From: Paracoccus sanguinis
GTDB taxonomy: Bacteria; Pseudomonadota; Alphaproteobacteria; Rhodobacterales; Rhodobacteraceae
Direction of reading: 5' to 3'
Assembly (NCBI RefSeq): GCF_900106665.1
Contig: NZ_FNNA01000002.1
Location: 620,001-684,000 of the forward strand
DNA: 64,000 nucleotides
Shown here: in pieces, positions 1 through 9,058 of the stretch
How the letters are laid out: each line of letters starts with the position of its first letter
How positions within the stretch are numbered: the first letter of the stretch is position 1
Position numbers and translations under genes: made by a program
Notes under the pieces: model-generated
Told to the model about the DNA's origin: nothing
Seen by the model: only the letters and a program-made list of their open reading frames with translations
The model's database searches: none

Positions 1-1
1 C

Positions 2-802
2 ACGCCGGAGCCCCGCGACCCCGCGCGCGAGGCCGCCTGGCTTGCCCGGCTCGCGCCGCATTTCCACCGGTTCAGCGCCACGCCGCCCGCGACGCTGCGC
101 GACATCTATCCCAGTTTCACCCGGAACGACGCGATGCTCGCGGCTGTCGTGGCCGCCGGGCCGGCGCTCGTCAGCTTTCACTTCGGCCTGCCCCGCCCCG
201 ACCAGATCGCGGCGCTCAGGGCGACCGGGGCGGTGCTCGCCGCGACGGCCACGTCGCCGGCCGAGGCAGAGGCGATCCGCGCGGCCGGGCTCGACGCGGT
301 GATCGCGCAGGGGTGGGAGGCCGGGGGCCACCGCGGGATCTTCGACCCGTCCGGGCCGGACCAGCGGCTCGGCACGCTCGATCTGGTCGCGGCGCTGGTG
401 CCGCTGGGGCTGCCGGTGATCGCCGCGGGCGGGATCATGGACCGGCAGGACAGCCGGGCGGCGCTGGCCGCAGGGGCGGTCGCGGTGCAGTGCGGCACGG
501 CGTTCCTCGCCGCGCCCGAGGCCGCCACGCCCGCCGCCCACCGCGCGGCGCTGGCGAGGGGCGAGACGGTGATGACGGCGGCGATCTCGGGCCGTCCGGC
601 GCGGTGTTGCGCGAACCGGTTCACCGCGATCCCGGACGACGCGACGCCCGGCTATCCGATGACCTACGACGCGGGCAAGGCGCTCAATGCGGCAGCGCTG
701 GCAGCGGGAGAGGCAGGCTACGGCGCCCAGTGGGCGGGCACCGGCTGCGCCCGAACGGTCGCGCGGCCGGCGGCGGAGACACTGGCGGCGCTGGCGCCGT
801 GA
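2..802 (+). CDS. Nitronate monooxygenase, C-terminal part (5' end outside window)
   Basis: Flavin-dependent oxidation of alkyl nitronates (2-nitropropane dioxygenase family, TIM barrel). The reading frame is open from base 2, so the start lies before the window; 266 residues are visible. Family marks are the glycine/histidine loop EAGGHRG, the phosphate-binding strand AAGGIMD followed by a helix and AVQCGTAFL, and a C-terminal ISGRPARCCANRF segment, all in the expected order for the FMN-binding half of the barrel. No partner gene is visible downstream. The family assignment is firm; the physiological substrate is unknown, since many members detoxify propionate 3-nitronate. Confidence 0.88.
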   Translation, partial: TPEPRDPAREAAWLARLAPHFHRFSATPPATLRDIYPSFTRNDAMLAAVVAAGPALVSFHFGLPRPDQIAALRATGAVLAATATSPAEAEAIRAAGLDAVIAQGWEAGGHRGIFDPSGPDQRLGTLDLVAALVPLGLPVIAAGGIMDRQDSRAALAAGAVAVQCGTAFLAAPEAATPAAHRAALARGETVMTAAISGRPARCCANRFTAIPDDATPGYPMTYDAGKALNAAALAAGEAGYGAQWAGTGCARTVARPAAETLAALAP

Positions 803-1616
803 GGGGTGGGCGTTCGGCAGCTGATCTCGGCTCGCGGGGCTTGTGCCGGAGCCGCCAGAAGGGCGCTGCGTCTGCGGCGCTCGTGACGAACTAGGGGACG
901 GCTTCGACGATCTTGCTGTGCAGATGTGCAGTCGTGGCCACTCCGTCTGCCATCGCCCGATGAGGCGCCCCGATTTAGGGGTCACCGCTGGTAGGCCCGT
1001 CAGGTGACTGCCGGTCACCGACGACGCATTGGGCGTGGCAGCAGGGTCAGTGCAGCAGAGCGGATTCCGAGTCACCCCACCAACGCGAAGCTGCGCGAAA
1101 GCGACGGGCGGGCTTCCTACGCTTAACGCGATGCTGAACTGTTTGTTCGGCGCAGCTCATAGTGCGCGCAGGCGCATCGCAAGCCGTGAGGTCTATCCGC
1201 GCCAATCCGACTCCGAACGAAACCCAACGCCGAAGTGACGGGTCACATTCCCATCCTTTGTATCCGATTCCAACGGAGTCAGCGTCGGCCCGGTCTCCTC
1301 GCAGAGTGAGTGGGGAAGTCAATTTGCCGGAGGTGATCAGCACCGCGCCTTGGGCGGTGCTGCCCCTTCGGGCATGCATCGCGGCGTGAGCACCGGCGCG
1401 CATTGATACCTCGCGCAGCGGTAGCGCCCATACCCGCGCCCATGCCGGCGCTGCGTTTCGGATTGACCGGAATTTTGTGTGCTTGCGTGGCTTAACCGCG
1501 CGCCCGCCGCGCCTTCTCCTCAACCCGCGATCGCGCTCGGGCTTGAGAAGGCAGTCTCCCAGCGCCCGCCTCTAAGACCCAGCCGCGCGCCCTCGCCCCG
1601 CCCCGCCTCACCCGGC
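803..1616. other. 0.8 kb gene-free stretch with lower GC
   Basis: No coding region on either strand carries a recognisable family or the strong third-position GC seen in neighbouring genes. The part from about 890 to 1500 is visibly less GC-rich than the rest of the window. An open frame on the minus strand at 1047-1523 has no recognisable domain and looks like chance or a decayed repeat. The segment may be a remnant of a transferred or repetitive element, but no terminal repeats were seen. Confidence 0.5.
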
Positions 1617-2495
1617 TCACACCACGAACTCGTCCCGCCCGTAGCCCTGCAGATAAAGCAGCGCGGTCAGGTCGCCGTGGTTCACGCGCACCCGCGCCTG
1701 CGCGGCCACCACCGGCTTGGCGTGCATCGCCACACCGGATCCCGCCAGCTGCAGCATCCCGAGGTCGTTGGCGCCGTCGCCCACCGCCATCGCGTCGGCG
1801 GGGGTAAGGCCGCGCGCGGCGGTGATCTCGACCAGCGCGTCGACCTTGGCCTCGCGCCCGAGGATCGGCAGGCCGACGCGGCCGCTCAGCCGTCCCGCCC
1901 CGTCGTCCAGCAGCACGTTGGCGCGCTGCTCGTCGAAGCCGAGCTGGTCGGCGACCGGGCCGGTGAAGTCGGTGAAGCCGCCCGAGACGAGCGCCGTCCA
2001 GGCGCCGTTCGCCTTCATCGTCGCGACCAGCGTGCGGCCGCCGGGCGCGAGGGTGATGCGCTCGGCCAGCACCTCCGCGATGACCGAGACGGGCAGGCCG
2101 GCGAGCAGGCCCACGCGCTCGATCAGCGCCTCGTGGAAGTTCAGCTCGCCGTTCATCGCCCGGGCGGTGATCGCCGCGACGCGGGGGCCGACGCCGGCCA
2201 TGTCGGCCAGCTCGTCCAGGCACTCCTGCTCGATCATGGTCGAATCCATGTCGGCCAGCAGCACCGCCTTGCGCCGGTTGGCGGTGGGCTGCACGGCGAG
2301 GTCGAAGCCCTGCGCGTCGGCCTCGGCCCAGGCGGCGTCGAAGTCCTCGGGCCAGGCGGGGATGGCGAACTCGACCGCGGTGCCCTGGTCGAGCCAGAGG
2401 GCGCTGCCCCCGCCCCAGCGGCGCTGCAGCGCAGCGATGGTGTCGTCGTCGAGGTCGGCGCGCGCCGGCGCGGCCATGAGGCTGACGGTGTACAT
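1617..2495 (-). CDS. serB: Phosphoserine phosphatase SerB
   Basis: Last step of serine biosynthesis: hydrolysis of phosphoserine to serine and phosphate, in the cytoplasm. The 292-residue product has the HAD-family motif DMDST with nucleophile Asp82 and general acid Asp84, a SGGF motif with the conserved Ser/Thr, and the motif III/IV stretch VGDGANDLGM that binds Mg2+. The N-terminal 75 residues form the small ACT-like region typical of the longer proteobacterial SerB. The ATG at 2495 gives a product of normal length; longer upstream extensions of the frame are not conserved-looking. It stands alone, with no serA nearby in the window. Confidence 0.95.
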   Translation of the reverse strand: MYTVSLMAAPARADLDDDTIAALQRRWGGGSALWLDQGTAVEFAIPAWPEDFDAAWAEADAQGFDLAVQPTANRRKAVLLADMDSTMIEQECLDELADMAGVGPRVAAITARAMNGELNFHEALIERVGLLAGLPVSVIAEVLAERITLAPGGRTLVATMKANGAWTALVSGGFTDFTGPVADQLGFDEQRANVLLDDGAGRLSGRVGLPILGREAKVDALVEITAARGLTPADAMAVGDGANDLGMLQLAGSGVAMHAKPVVAAQARVRVNHGDLTALLYLQGYGRDEFVV

Positions 2496-2697
2496 CCGGG
2501 CGCATCCCCTCTTGCGGTGGTGCGGCTCGCTTACGGCGAAACCGGGGGCGGCGCCAGCCCGACGCGGGGGCGCCCAGCTCCATAGGGTGGTTGAATGTCG
2601 CCATTGCCTCAGGTGATGCTGGCCGGTTTGCTGCATTGACTCGTGGACCGGCCGCCGCGCCAAATCGACGCATTCCAGTTCGCGGGAGGGGACAGAG

Positions 2698-2990
2698 ATG
2701 GCGCAGGCCGATCTGGTGCTTGAGGGCGGGACGATCTGGTGCGGCGCCGGGCTGCCGGCGGTCGAGGCGCTGGCCGTGGCGGGCGACCGGGTGCTGGCCA
2801 CCGGCACCGCCGAGGAGATGCGGGCGCTTGCCGGGCCGGCGACGCGGCGCATCGACCTGAAGGGCCGGTTCGCCATGCCGGGGCTTTACGACGCGCATAT
2901 GCACCTGCTGCCGCTCGGGGTGTGGATGTCGCACGTCGATCTGCGCCCGTCGGTCGTCGGCACGCTCGACGGGCTGCTGGCGGCGCTGAC
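2698..2990 (+). pseudogene. Amidohydrolase, N-terminal fragment only
   Basis: The first about 97 codons encode the start of an amidohydrolase of the YtcJ/imidazolonepropionase-like superfamily: the small beta-sandwich (ADLVLEGGTIW), the strand GRFAMPGLYDAH and the metal-binding HxH motif in DAHMHL. After a GLLAALT segment the family similarity stops, and the frame runs on without meaning to a stop at 3048. All later metal ligands and the barrel are missing. A normal member is 400-550 residues, so this is a 5' fragment cut at a deletion junction near 2987-2993. Confidence 0.75.
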
Positions 2991-3190
2991 GCCTGAGGGC
3001 CGACCTGCAACGCGACACTGGCGTGGCCGATGTGTTCATCAGCCATGACCTCGTCAGGGCGCGCCACATCGGCACGCAGGTGGCGGTGATGCATCGCGGC
3101 CATATCGTCGAGCGCGCCGACGCGGCGCTGACCCGGCGGCTGGCGGTGCTGGCGGCGGCGGCCGCAGAGACAGGGCAGAGACAGGAGTGA
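2990..3190 (+). pseudogene. ABC transporter ATPase (oligopeptide/Dpp type), C-terminal fragment only
   Basis: A different frame from the preceding fragment opens at 2990 (stop codon just upstream at 2987-2989). It reads DLQRDTGVADVFISHDL and then continues through a GTQVAVMHRGHIVE-like segment. This is the region just after the Walker B/D-loop, including the switch histidine of FISHDL, as in ATPases of peptide/nickel importers (DppD/F, GsiA type). The Walker A, signature and Walker B parts are missing. The frame ends at a TGA four bases before the next gene. It is a 3' relic and cannot be a working ATPase. Confidence 0.75.
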
Positions 3191-3194
3191 TCAG

Positions 3195-4733
3195 ATGAAC
3201 GGGGCCGAAAGCGTCGTCCGCAGCCTGCACGCGGCGGGCACCGAGGTGTGTTTCGCCAATCCAGGCACCTCGGAAATGCAGTTCGTCGATGCGCTCGACC
3301 GCACCCGGCTGATCCACTGCGTGCTCGGGCTGTTCGAGGGGGTCGTGACGGGGGCCGCCGACGGCTACGGGCGGATGGCGGGGAAGCCTGCGGTGACGCT
3401 GCTGCACCTCGCCCCCGGCTTCGCCAACGGGGCGGCGAACCTGCACAATGCAAGGAAGGGCCGGTCCCCGGTGCTGAACCTCGTGGGCGACCACGCGGTG
3501 CGCCACGCGCGCTATGACGCGCCGCTCACGGCCGACGTGGCGGCGGCGGTGGCGCCGTTTTCGGACTGGGTGGGGACCGGCACGGCGGCCGCGACGCTGG
3601 CGCGGGACGCGATGGCGGGGCTCGCCGCGGCCTCGGGGCATCCGGGCGGGGTGGCGACGCTGATCCTGCCCGCCGACCTCGGGTGGGAGGAGGGCGGCGA
3701 GATCGCCCCGCCCCTGCCCGCGGCCGCGCCCCGGGCGCTCGAGGACGGCGCGCTGGACCGGGCGGTGGCGCTGCTGGGGCCAGGGTGCCTGCTGCTCGTC
3801 GGGGGCACGGTGCTCGAACGGCCCGAGGCGCTGGCGCTGGCCGCGGGGATCGCGGACCGGACCGGGGCCGAGGTGATGGCGCCGGGCTCGAACCGGCGGC
3901 TCGAGATGGGGCGCGGGCGGGTCGAGATCGCACGCATCCCCTATCCCATCGACCTCGCGCTCGGGACGCTGGCGCGGTTCGACCGCGCGGTGCTGGTCGA
4001 GGCGGTCGAGCCGGTGGCGTTCTTCGCCTATCCCGACCGGCCGAGCCTGCTGCTGCCGCCGGGCACGCGGGTCGAGACGCTGGCCGGGCGCGACCAGGAC
4101 GGCCCGGCGGCGCTGGCGGCGCTGGCCGATCTGGTGGGCGCGCGCGCAGCGACGCCGCCCGACGCCGCCCGCCCCGTCGCTCCGCAGGCCGGGCCGCTGA
4201 GGGACGACGCGCTGTCGATGGCCATTGCCGCGGCGATCCCCGACCATGCCATCGTCATCGACGAGCGGCTGACGCGGGCGCAGTCCGCGATGCGCTTTGC
4301 GCAAGGCGCGGGACCGCAGAGCTGGCTCTCGATCACCGGCGGCTCGATCGGGATCGGCATCCCGCTCGCCGCCGGCGCCGCCATTGCCTGCCCGGACCGG
4401 CCGGTGGTGGCGCTGCAGGCGGACGGATCGGCGATGTACACGCTGCAGGGGCTGTGGACGCAGTCGCGCGAGCAGGCCAACGTCACGACGATCATCCTCG
4501 CCAACCGCAGCTACGAGATCCTGAAGGGCGAGCTGATGCGGGTCGGCGCCAACCCCGGGCCGACGGCGCTCGACATGCTCGACCTGCGCCGGCCCGAGCT
4601 GGATTTCGTGCAGCTCGCGCGCGGGATGGGGGTGCCGGCGGTGCGGGTCGAGGATGCCGCCGAGCTGCACCGGGCCATCGCCGCAGGCGTGCGCGAGCCG
4701 GGGCCGATGCTGATCGAGGCGGTCCTCGTGTGA
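3195..4733 (+). CDS. Thiamine-pyrophosphate enzyme, acetolactate synthase-like
   Basis: A 512-residue protein of the TPP-dependent decarboxylase family (acetolactate synthase large subunit / benzoylformate decarboxylase type). The N-terminal pyrimidine-binding domain has FANPGTSEMQ and the catalytic glutamate region LGLFEGVVTGAADGYGRM. The middle domain spans about residues 180-330. The C-terminal PP domain carries the ThDP/Mg2+ motif as QADGSAMY with ANRSYEILKGE downstream. It lacks a small regulatory subunit gene nearby, so it is probably not the biosynthetic IlvB but one of the stand-alone 2-oxoacid decarboxylase-like homologues. The upstream neighbours are only gene fragments, so any operon partners were probably lost with the deletion. 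Confidence 0.85.
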   Translation: MNGAESVVRSLHAAGTEVCFANPGTSEMQFVDALDRTRLIHCVLGLFEGVVTGAADGYGRMAGKPAVTLLHLAPGFANGAANLHNARKGRSPVLNLVGDHAVRHARYDAPLTADVAAAVAPFSDWVGTGTAAATLARDAMAGLAAASGHPGGVATLILPADLGWEEGGEIAPPLPAAAPRALEDGALDRAVALLGPGCLLLVGGTVLERPEALALAAGIADRTGAEVMAPGSNRRLEMGRGRVEIARIPYPIDLALGTLARFDRAVLVEAVEPVAFFAYPDRPSLLLPPGTRVETLAGRDQDGPAALAALADLVGARAATPPDAARPVAPQAGPLRDDALSMAIAAAIPDHAIVIDERLTRAQSAMRFAQGAGPQSWLSITGGSIGIGIPLAAGAAIACPDRPVVALQADGSAMYTLQGLWTQSREQANVTTIILANRSYEILKGELMRVGANPGPTALDMLDLRRPELDFVQLARGMGVPAVRVEDAAELHRAIAAGVREPGPMLIEAVLV

Positions 4734-4743
4734 GGCCAGGGCG

Positions 4744-5648
4744 TCAGGCGCGGGGCACGCGGGTGTCCTGCACCTCGGCCACCAGCGCGGCGAAGCTGGC
4801 GGCGACGGCATCCTCGCCGAAGGACGGCGGGTGGACGAGGTAGATATGCGCGGCGAGCGTCTCGTGGGTGATCCTGAGCGGCCAGAGCAGGCCCGCGCGG
4901 TGCGCGTCGCGCGCCGTGGTCCAGGGCACACCCCGAGCCCCAGCCCCGCGACGATCATCCGCCGCACCTCGTCGGGGCTGGTGCTGGTGGCGATCACGTT
5001 CCGCCCGAGGCCGAGGCCCCGCGACAGCGGGTCCATCGGCTCGAACCCGCGCGGGCTGCCGGCGCATGTGAAGGCGACGAAGGGCTCGGCCCGCAGCTCG
5101 TCGAGGCTGATCTCGTCGCGGCCGAACATCGCGTGCTCGACCCCGCAGAACACCGACCACTCCGGCTCGTCGAGCAGCCGGCACTCGAGATCGTCGAGCG
5201 GCCGCGGCAGCAGGCAGACGCCGATCCCGCGCCCGGTGGCGCGCAGCCGGGCGAGGATGTCCATGCTGCTCAGCACGTCGATGCGGACCGGGGTCTGCGG
5301 GTAGCGCTGGTGAAAGAGCCGCAGCGCCTCGTCGAAGACCTCGGAGGGCCAGTCGGGGATCACCGCGATCTCGAGCCGCGCCCGCGCGTGGCCAGCGTGC
5401 GTCCCGATCCGTTCGACCGAGCGCTGCATCGCCACCGCCTCGGCGTGGATCGCGGCCCCGGCCTCGGTCAGGGCAAAGTCGCGGGCGCCGCGGTCCACGA
5501 GCACGGTGTCGAGCGCCGCCTCGAGCCGGGCGAGCGACTGGCTGACCGCGGGCTGGCTGAGGCCCAGCCCCTCGGCGGCGCGGGTGACGCCGCCGGCCTC
5601 GCCGATGGCGGCAAAGATCCTGAGCAGGTTCCAGCTGAGCTTGTCCAT
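4744..5648 (-). pseudogene. LysR-family transcriptional regulator, frameshifted
   Basis: The N-terminal winged helix-turn-helix (MDKLSWNLLRIFAAIGEAGG..., LSQPAVSQSLARLEAAL) and the effector domain read well in one frame until AGLGLGV. The protein then continues in another frame (PWTTARDAHRAGLL to DTRVPRA, stop at 4744). Restoring one base near 4928 would give GVLPWTT, the usual LysR pattern at this place, so a single-base deletion is the likely cause. The start is the ATG at 5648; an in-frame upstream ATG adds 13 residues that are not family-like. It is divergent from the DMT exporter 68 bases away, a classical regulator-target layout. A sequencing error cannot be excluded. Confidence 0.8.
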
Positions 5649-5716
5649 CCTGGCGCCATCAGCGCCCGATCCGGGGGCGGTCGTCAACCGCCGCGTCGGC
5701 AGGCGGCGGGGCGCCG

Positions 5717-6640
5717 ATGACGCGGGGCGAGATGATGCTGGCGCTGCTGGTGCCGGTCCTCTGGGGGCTGAACTTTCCCGCCTCGGTCTTCATCCTCGCG
5801 CATTACCCGCCGATGCTGGGGGCGGCGATCCGCTTCCTGCTGATCGCCGTGCCGACCGTGCTGCTGGTGCCGCGCCCCGGGGTGGGGCTGGGCTGGCTGC
5901 TCGGCACCGGCCTCGGGATCGGGTTCTTTCAGTTCGCGTTTCTCTACGCCGGGCTGGCGGCGGGAATGCCGGCGGGCCTCGCCTCGCTGGTGCTGCAGGC
6001 TTCGGCGCCGCTGACGGTGGCGCTGGCCGTGGTGCTGCTGGGCGAGCGGCTGACCGCCCCGCGGGTGGCGGGGCTGGCGCTGGCGATGCTGGGGCTGGCG
6101 GTGATCGGCACGGTGCGGGCGCAGGCGGTGTCGTGGTGGCCCGTCGCGCTGACGATGCTGGCGGCGCTGTCCTGGGCGGGCGGCAACATCTGCATCCGCA
6201 AGGCCCAGGCCGCGCGGCCGCTGCATCTGGCGCTGTGGATGACTGTGGTGCCGCCGCTGCCGCTGCTGGCGCTCTCGGCGCTGACCGAGGCCGACCGGAT
6301 CGGCCCGGCCCTCGCGGGCGCGCTGACCCCGGCCGCGCTGCCCGCCAACCTCGCGCTCGCCTTCAGCGCGTTCGGCGCCTCGGTGGTGGGGTTCGGGGTC
6401 TGGAACCGGCTTCTGACCCGCCACCCCGCCGCCGTCATCGCGCCGTGGTCGATGCTGGTGCCGGTGGTGGGCATCCTGTCGAGCTGGCTGATCCTGTCGG
6501 AAACCCCGCGGCTCGTGGAGCTGGCCGGCGGGGCGCTGATCCTTTCCGGGGTGCTGGTGATCAACCCGCCGCGCGGGCGGGTTACCAGAGGAAGCGCAGC
6601 GTCCGCAGCACCTCGAACCAGTCGTCGCGGACGAAGGTGA
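5717..6640 (+). CDS. EamA/DMT-family transporter
   Basis: Inner-membrane drug/metabolite exporter of 307 residues with ten predicted hydrophobic segments in two EamA repeats. The first repeat starts with ALLVPVLWGLNFPASVF and the second around TMLAALSWAGGNICIRKA, both showing the W-G/A-x-N signature. The substrate is not predictable; members often export amino acids or metabolites. The LysR gene divergent from it may once have regulated it. The 3' end runs 59 bases into the convergent dppA gene; the last about 20 residues are arginine-rich and not transporter-like, so they are probably read-through of the antisense gene end. Confidence 0.88.
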   Translation: MTRGEMMLALLVPVLWGLNFPASVFILAHYPPMLGAAIRFLLIAVPTVLLVPRPGVGLGWLLGTGLGIGFFQFAFLYAGLAAGMPAGLASLVLQASAPLTVALAVVLLGERLTAPRVAGLALAMLGLAVIGTVRAQAVSWWPVALTMLAALSWAGGNICIRKAQAARPLHLALWMTVVPPLPLLALSALTEADRIGPALAGALTPAALPANLALAFSAFGASVVGFGVWNRLLTRHPAAVIAPWSMLVPVVGILSSWLILSETPRLVELAGGALILSGVLVINPPRGRVTRGSAASAAPRTSRRGRR

Positions 6641-7379
6641 GCCGGCGCGGCGCGGGATAGTCCACGCCGGGGAAGAAGCTGCCGCGATAGGCCTCGACGG
6701 CGTTGGTGTATTCGAGCGCGACCTCCCAAAGGTCGGCGAGGGGGGCGGGCTGGCGGGCATCGAGGTCCGAGAGTGCGCGGGCAACGCCGTCGCGGATCGC
6801 CGCGCGGGCCCGGGCCGGGGACAGCGAGGCGGTCGCCGGGCCGAACCCCGCGCTGACCGGCACGGTGACGATCCCCGGCACCAGCGCCGCCGCCCCGGCG
6901 CAGATCCCCGCATCGCCCGACAGGAACGCCGCCGGCACCCCGAGCGAGGCGGCGGTGATGGCGTTGACGGTGAACTCGGACGCGAGCGCGCCGTTGATCG
7001 TCAGCCGCATGATCCGGCCGGTGAAGCTGTGGGCGAGCGGGTTGCTGTCGGTCCCCGCCGCGTCGTGATAGCCGGTGAACAGCGCCGCCCGGCAGTCCGC
7101 GTCGATCCCGAACATCATCGAATGCGGGTGCCCCGACCAGTCGCGCACCACCCGCACCTCGGCCGGCAGACGGTCGACGAGCAGGTTGCGCCCGGTGTGG
7201 TGGGCGTCCTTGACGATGATCTCGGTGGCGCCGGCGGCGAGGGCGCCTTCGCAGGCGGCGACGACCTCGGCGGTCATCAGCGCCTGGAACTGGGGGTAGT
7301 CGGGCTTGTCATGCTCGGTCTCGGACCAGGCGGTGACGCCGGCGGTGCCCTCCATGTCGGCGCTGAGAAAGACTTTCAT
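6582..7379 (-). CDS. dppA: M55 family D-aminopeptidase (DppA-like)
   Basis: A 265-residue zinc peptidase that removes N-terminal D-amino acids from peptides, as in Bacillus DppA. Metal-binding residues are visible: Asp8 and Glu10 in SADMEG, histidines in KDAHHTG, GYHD (about residue 104) and the SE pair near 133 (ASEFTVN). The length matches the family. It has no peptide transporter alongside, although an ABC oligopeptide ATPase remnant lies 3.4 kb away at 2990-3190. The start ATG at 7379 is the only good one. The 3' end overlaps the convergent EamA gene. Confidence 0.92.
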   Translation of the reverse strand: MKVFLSADMEGTAGVTAWSETEHDKPDYPQFQALMTAEVVAACEGALAAGATEIIVKDAHHTGRNLLVDRLPAEVRVVRDWSGHPHSMMFGIDADCRAALFTGYHDAAGTDSNPLAHSFTGRIMRLTINGALASEFTVNAITAASLGVPAAFLSGDAGICAGAAALVPGIVTVPVSAGFGPATASLSPARARAAIRDGVARALSDLDARQPAPLADLWEVALEYTNAVEAYRGSFFPGVDYPAPRRLTFVRDDWFEVLRTLRFLW

Positions 7380-7457
7380 GGCCGCGCCTCATCTGCGGGT
7401 GACGGGGCGAGGCTCAAGCATCGCGCGGCGAAAGGCAAGGTGGGGGGCGTGGGCGTA

Positions 7458-7534
7458 TGGTGACCCCGGCAGGACTTGAACCTGCAACCTGCCCCTTAGG
7501 AGGGGGCTGCTCTATCCAGTTGAGCCACGAGGTC
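7458..7534 (-). tRNA. tRNA-Arg (anticodon CCU), CCA encoded
   Basis: Reading the minus strand, a full cloverleaf forms. The 7-bp acceptor stem is GACCTCG/CGGGGTC, the D-arm is GCTC-AACTGGATA-GAGC, the anticodon stem is GCCCC/GGGGC around loop CTCCTAA (anticodon CCT), and the T-arm is GCAGG-TTCAAGT-CCTGC. The discriminator is A, followed by a genomically encoded CCA. It lies between dppA and the LacI-type regulator. It is not flanked by an integrase or by a duplicated 3' end within the window. Confidence 0.96.
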
Positions 7535-7642
7535 ACAGCCCGCGTTGTCGCACGGGCCGGCCCGGCATGGCAAGCGCGCGGGCCACGGTTGCGGGCGCCC
7601 ATGGCGTGCGCTAACGCTGGGGTGTCCCGGAACGGAGAGCCG

Positions 7643-8656
7643 ATGACCCCGAGCCGTCCCCGCCGCCCGCTCACGTTGCGCGATGTCTCGATGGCGTCGG
7701 GGGTCAGCGAGATGACCGTCAGCCGCGTCCTCAGGAACCGCGGTGACGTGTCCCCGGCGACGCGGGAGAAGGTGCTGACCGCAGCGCGGGCGCTGGGTTA
7801 TGTCCCGAACAAGATCGCCGGCGGGCTCGCCTCGCAGCGGGTGAACCTCGTGGCCGTGGTGATCCCGTCGCTGTCGAACCTCGTGTTTCCGGATGTGCTG
7901 GGGGGGATCTCGGCCGAGCTGGACGATACCGGCCTGCAACCGGTCGTCGGCGTCACCCACTACGGCCCGGCGCGCGAAGAGACGGTGCTCTACGACATGC
8001 TGAGCTGGCGGCCCTCGGGCGTGATCCTCGCCGGGCTCGAGCACTCGCGGGCGTCGCGCGCCATGCTCGAGGCGGCAGGGATTCCGGTCGTCGAGATCAT
8101 GGACGTGGACGGCGACCCGATCGACACCGCGGTGGGCATCAGCCACGAGCGCGCCGGGGCCGAGATGGCGGGCCATATCCTCGGGGCCGGCTACCGGCGC
8201 ATCGGCTTCATCGGCACGCACATGCCCGAGGACCACCGGGCGCGGAAGCGGCTGGCAGGGTTCGAGCGGGCGTTGGGCGCGGCGGGCGTGCCGCTGGTGG
8301 CGCGCGAATACTACCAGGGCGGGTCGTCGCTGGCCAAGGGCCGCGAGCTGACCGAGCGCATCCTGGCGCGCGAGCCGGGGCTGGATTTCCTCTACTATTC
8401 CAACGACCTCATCGGCGCGGGCGGGCTGATCTGGGCGCGCGAGCAGGGGATCGACATTCCGGGCAAGCTCGGGCTCGCGGGGTTCAACGGGGTCGATCTG
8501 CTGGACGGGCTGCCGATGCGGCTGGCCACGACCGACGCGCGGCGGCTCGACATCGGCCGGCGGGCGGCCCGGATCGTCGCCGGCAAGGACCCACGTCCTG
8601 AGGACGGGATCGTGGCGCTGGCCCCGACCTTCCTGCCGGGCGACACGATCCGCTGA
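7643..8656 (+). CDS. LacI-family transcriptional regulator (GntR-like)
   Basis: A 337-residue repressor. The N-terminal LacI helix-turn-helix is clear (LRDVSMASGVSEMTVSRVLR, residues about 11-30, with the hinge helix NKIAGGLASQR). It is followed by a periplasmic-binding-protein-like effector domain with the usual landmarks (VAVVIPSLSNLVFPDVL; GAGYRRIGFIG; LAGFNGVDL). It most resembles the gluconate/sugar-acid branch. The ATG at 7643, preceded by a GGAGAG ribosome-binding site, is chosen over longer in-frame extensions that run back through the tRNA. No sugar catabolic operon is adjacent, so it probably acts elsewhere. Confidence 0.92.
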   Translation: MTPSRPRRPLTLRDVSMASGVSEMTVSRVLRNRGDVSPATREKVLTAARALGYVPNKIAGGLASQRVNLVAVVIPSLSNLVFPDVLGGISAELDDTGLQPVVGVTHYGPAREETVLYDMLSWRPSGVILAGLEHSRASRAMLEAAGIPVVEIMDVDGDPIDTAVGISHERAGAEMAGHILGAGYRRIGFIGTHMPEDHRARKRLAGFERALGAAGVPLVAREYYQGGSSLAKGRELTERILAREPGLDFLYYSNDLIGAGGLIWAREQGIDIPGKLGLAGFNGVDLLDGLPMRLATTDARRLDIGRRAARIVAGKDPRPEDGIVALAPTFLPGDTIR

Positions 8657-8770
8657 GGCGGCAGGCACTGAAGCGGCACGCTTGACGCCACGCGCCCCCG
8701 TCGCCTGCCCATCCCGCCTTGCCGAGCCCGGCCCCGCCCGGTAAATCCGGCCCCAGCGAAAGGAATTCCG

Positions 8771-9058
8771 ATGTCGATTGACCCTTCCGAGGCCCGCAAG
8801 GTGGCGCATCTGGCGCGCATCGCGGTGGCCGACGACGCCCTGCCGGCCTTTGCCGCCGAGCTGAACGGCATCCTGCATTTCATGGAGCAGCTCAACGAGG
8901 TCGACGTGGACGGCATCGAGCCGATGACCGGGGTCGAGCCGATGCGCCTCAAGCGCCGCGAGGACGTCGTGACCGACGGCGACCAGCAGGCCGCCGTGCT
9001 CGCCAACGCGCCCGACGCGCGCGAGGGGTTCTTTGCCGTGCCGAAGGTGGTGGAATGA
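8771..9058 (+). CDS. gatC: Asp-tRNA(Asn)/Glu-tRNA(Gln) amidotransferase subunit C
   Basis: A 95-residue subunit that wraps around GatA and stabilises the GatCAB complex, which converts Glu-tRNA(Gln) and/or Asp-tRNA(Asn) to the amidated form. Typical features are the opening [13 protein letters not shown] helix, [19 protein letters not shown] and the terminal [16 protein letters not shown] lies just before the ATG. It overlaps gatA by 4 bases (ATGA), so the two are translationally coupled. gatB is not in the window. Confidence 0.97.
   Translation: MSIDPSEARKVAHLARIAVADDALPAFAAELNGILHFMEQLNEVDVDGIEPMTGVEPMRLKRREDVVTDGDQQAAVLANAPDAREGFFAVPKVVE

Noticed and set aside
1047..1523. Possible 158-aa minus-strand gene in the low-GC patch
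   Set aside because: No domain, no convincing ribosome-binding site, basic low-complexity start; could be a repeat relic.
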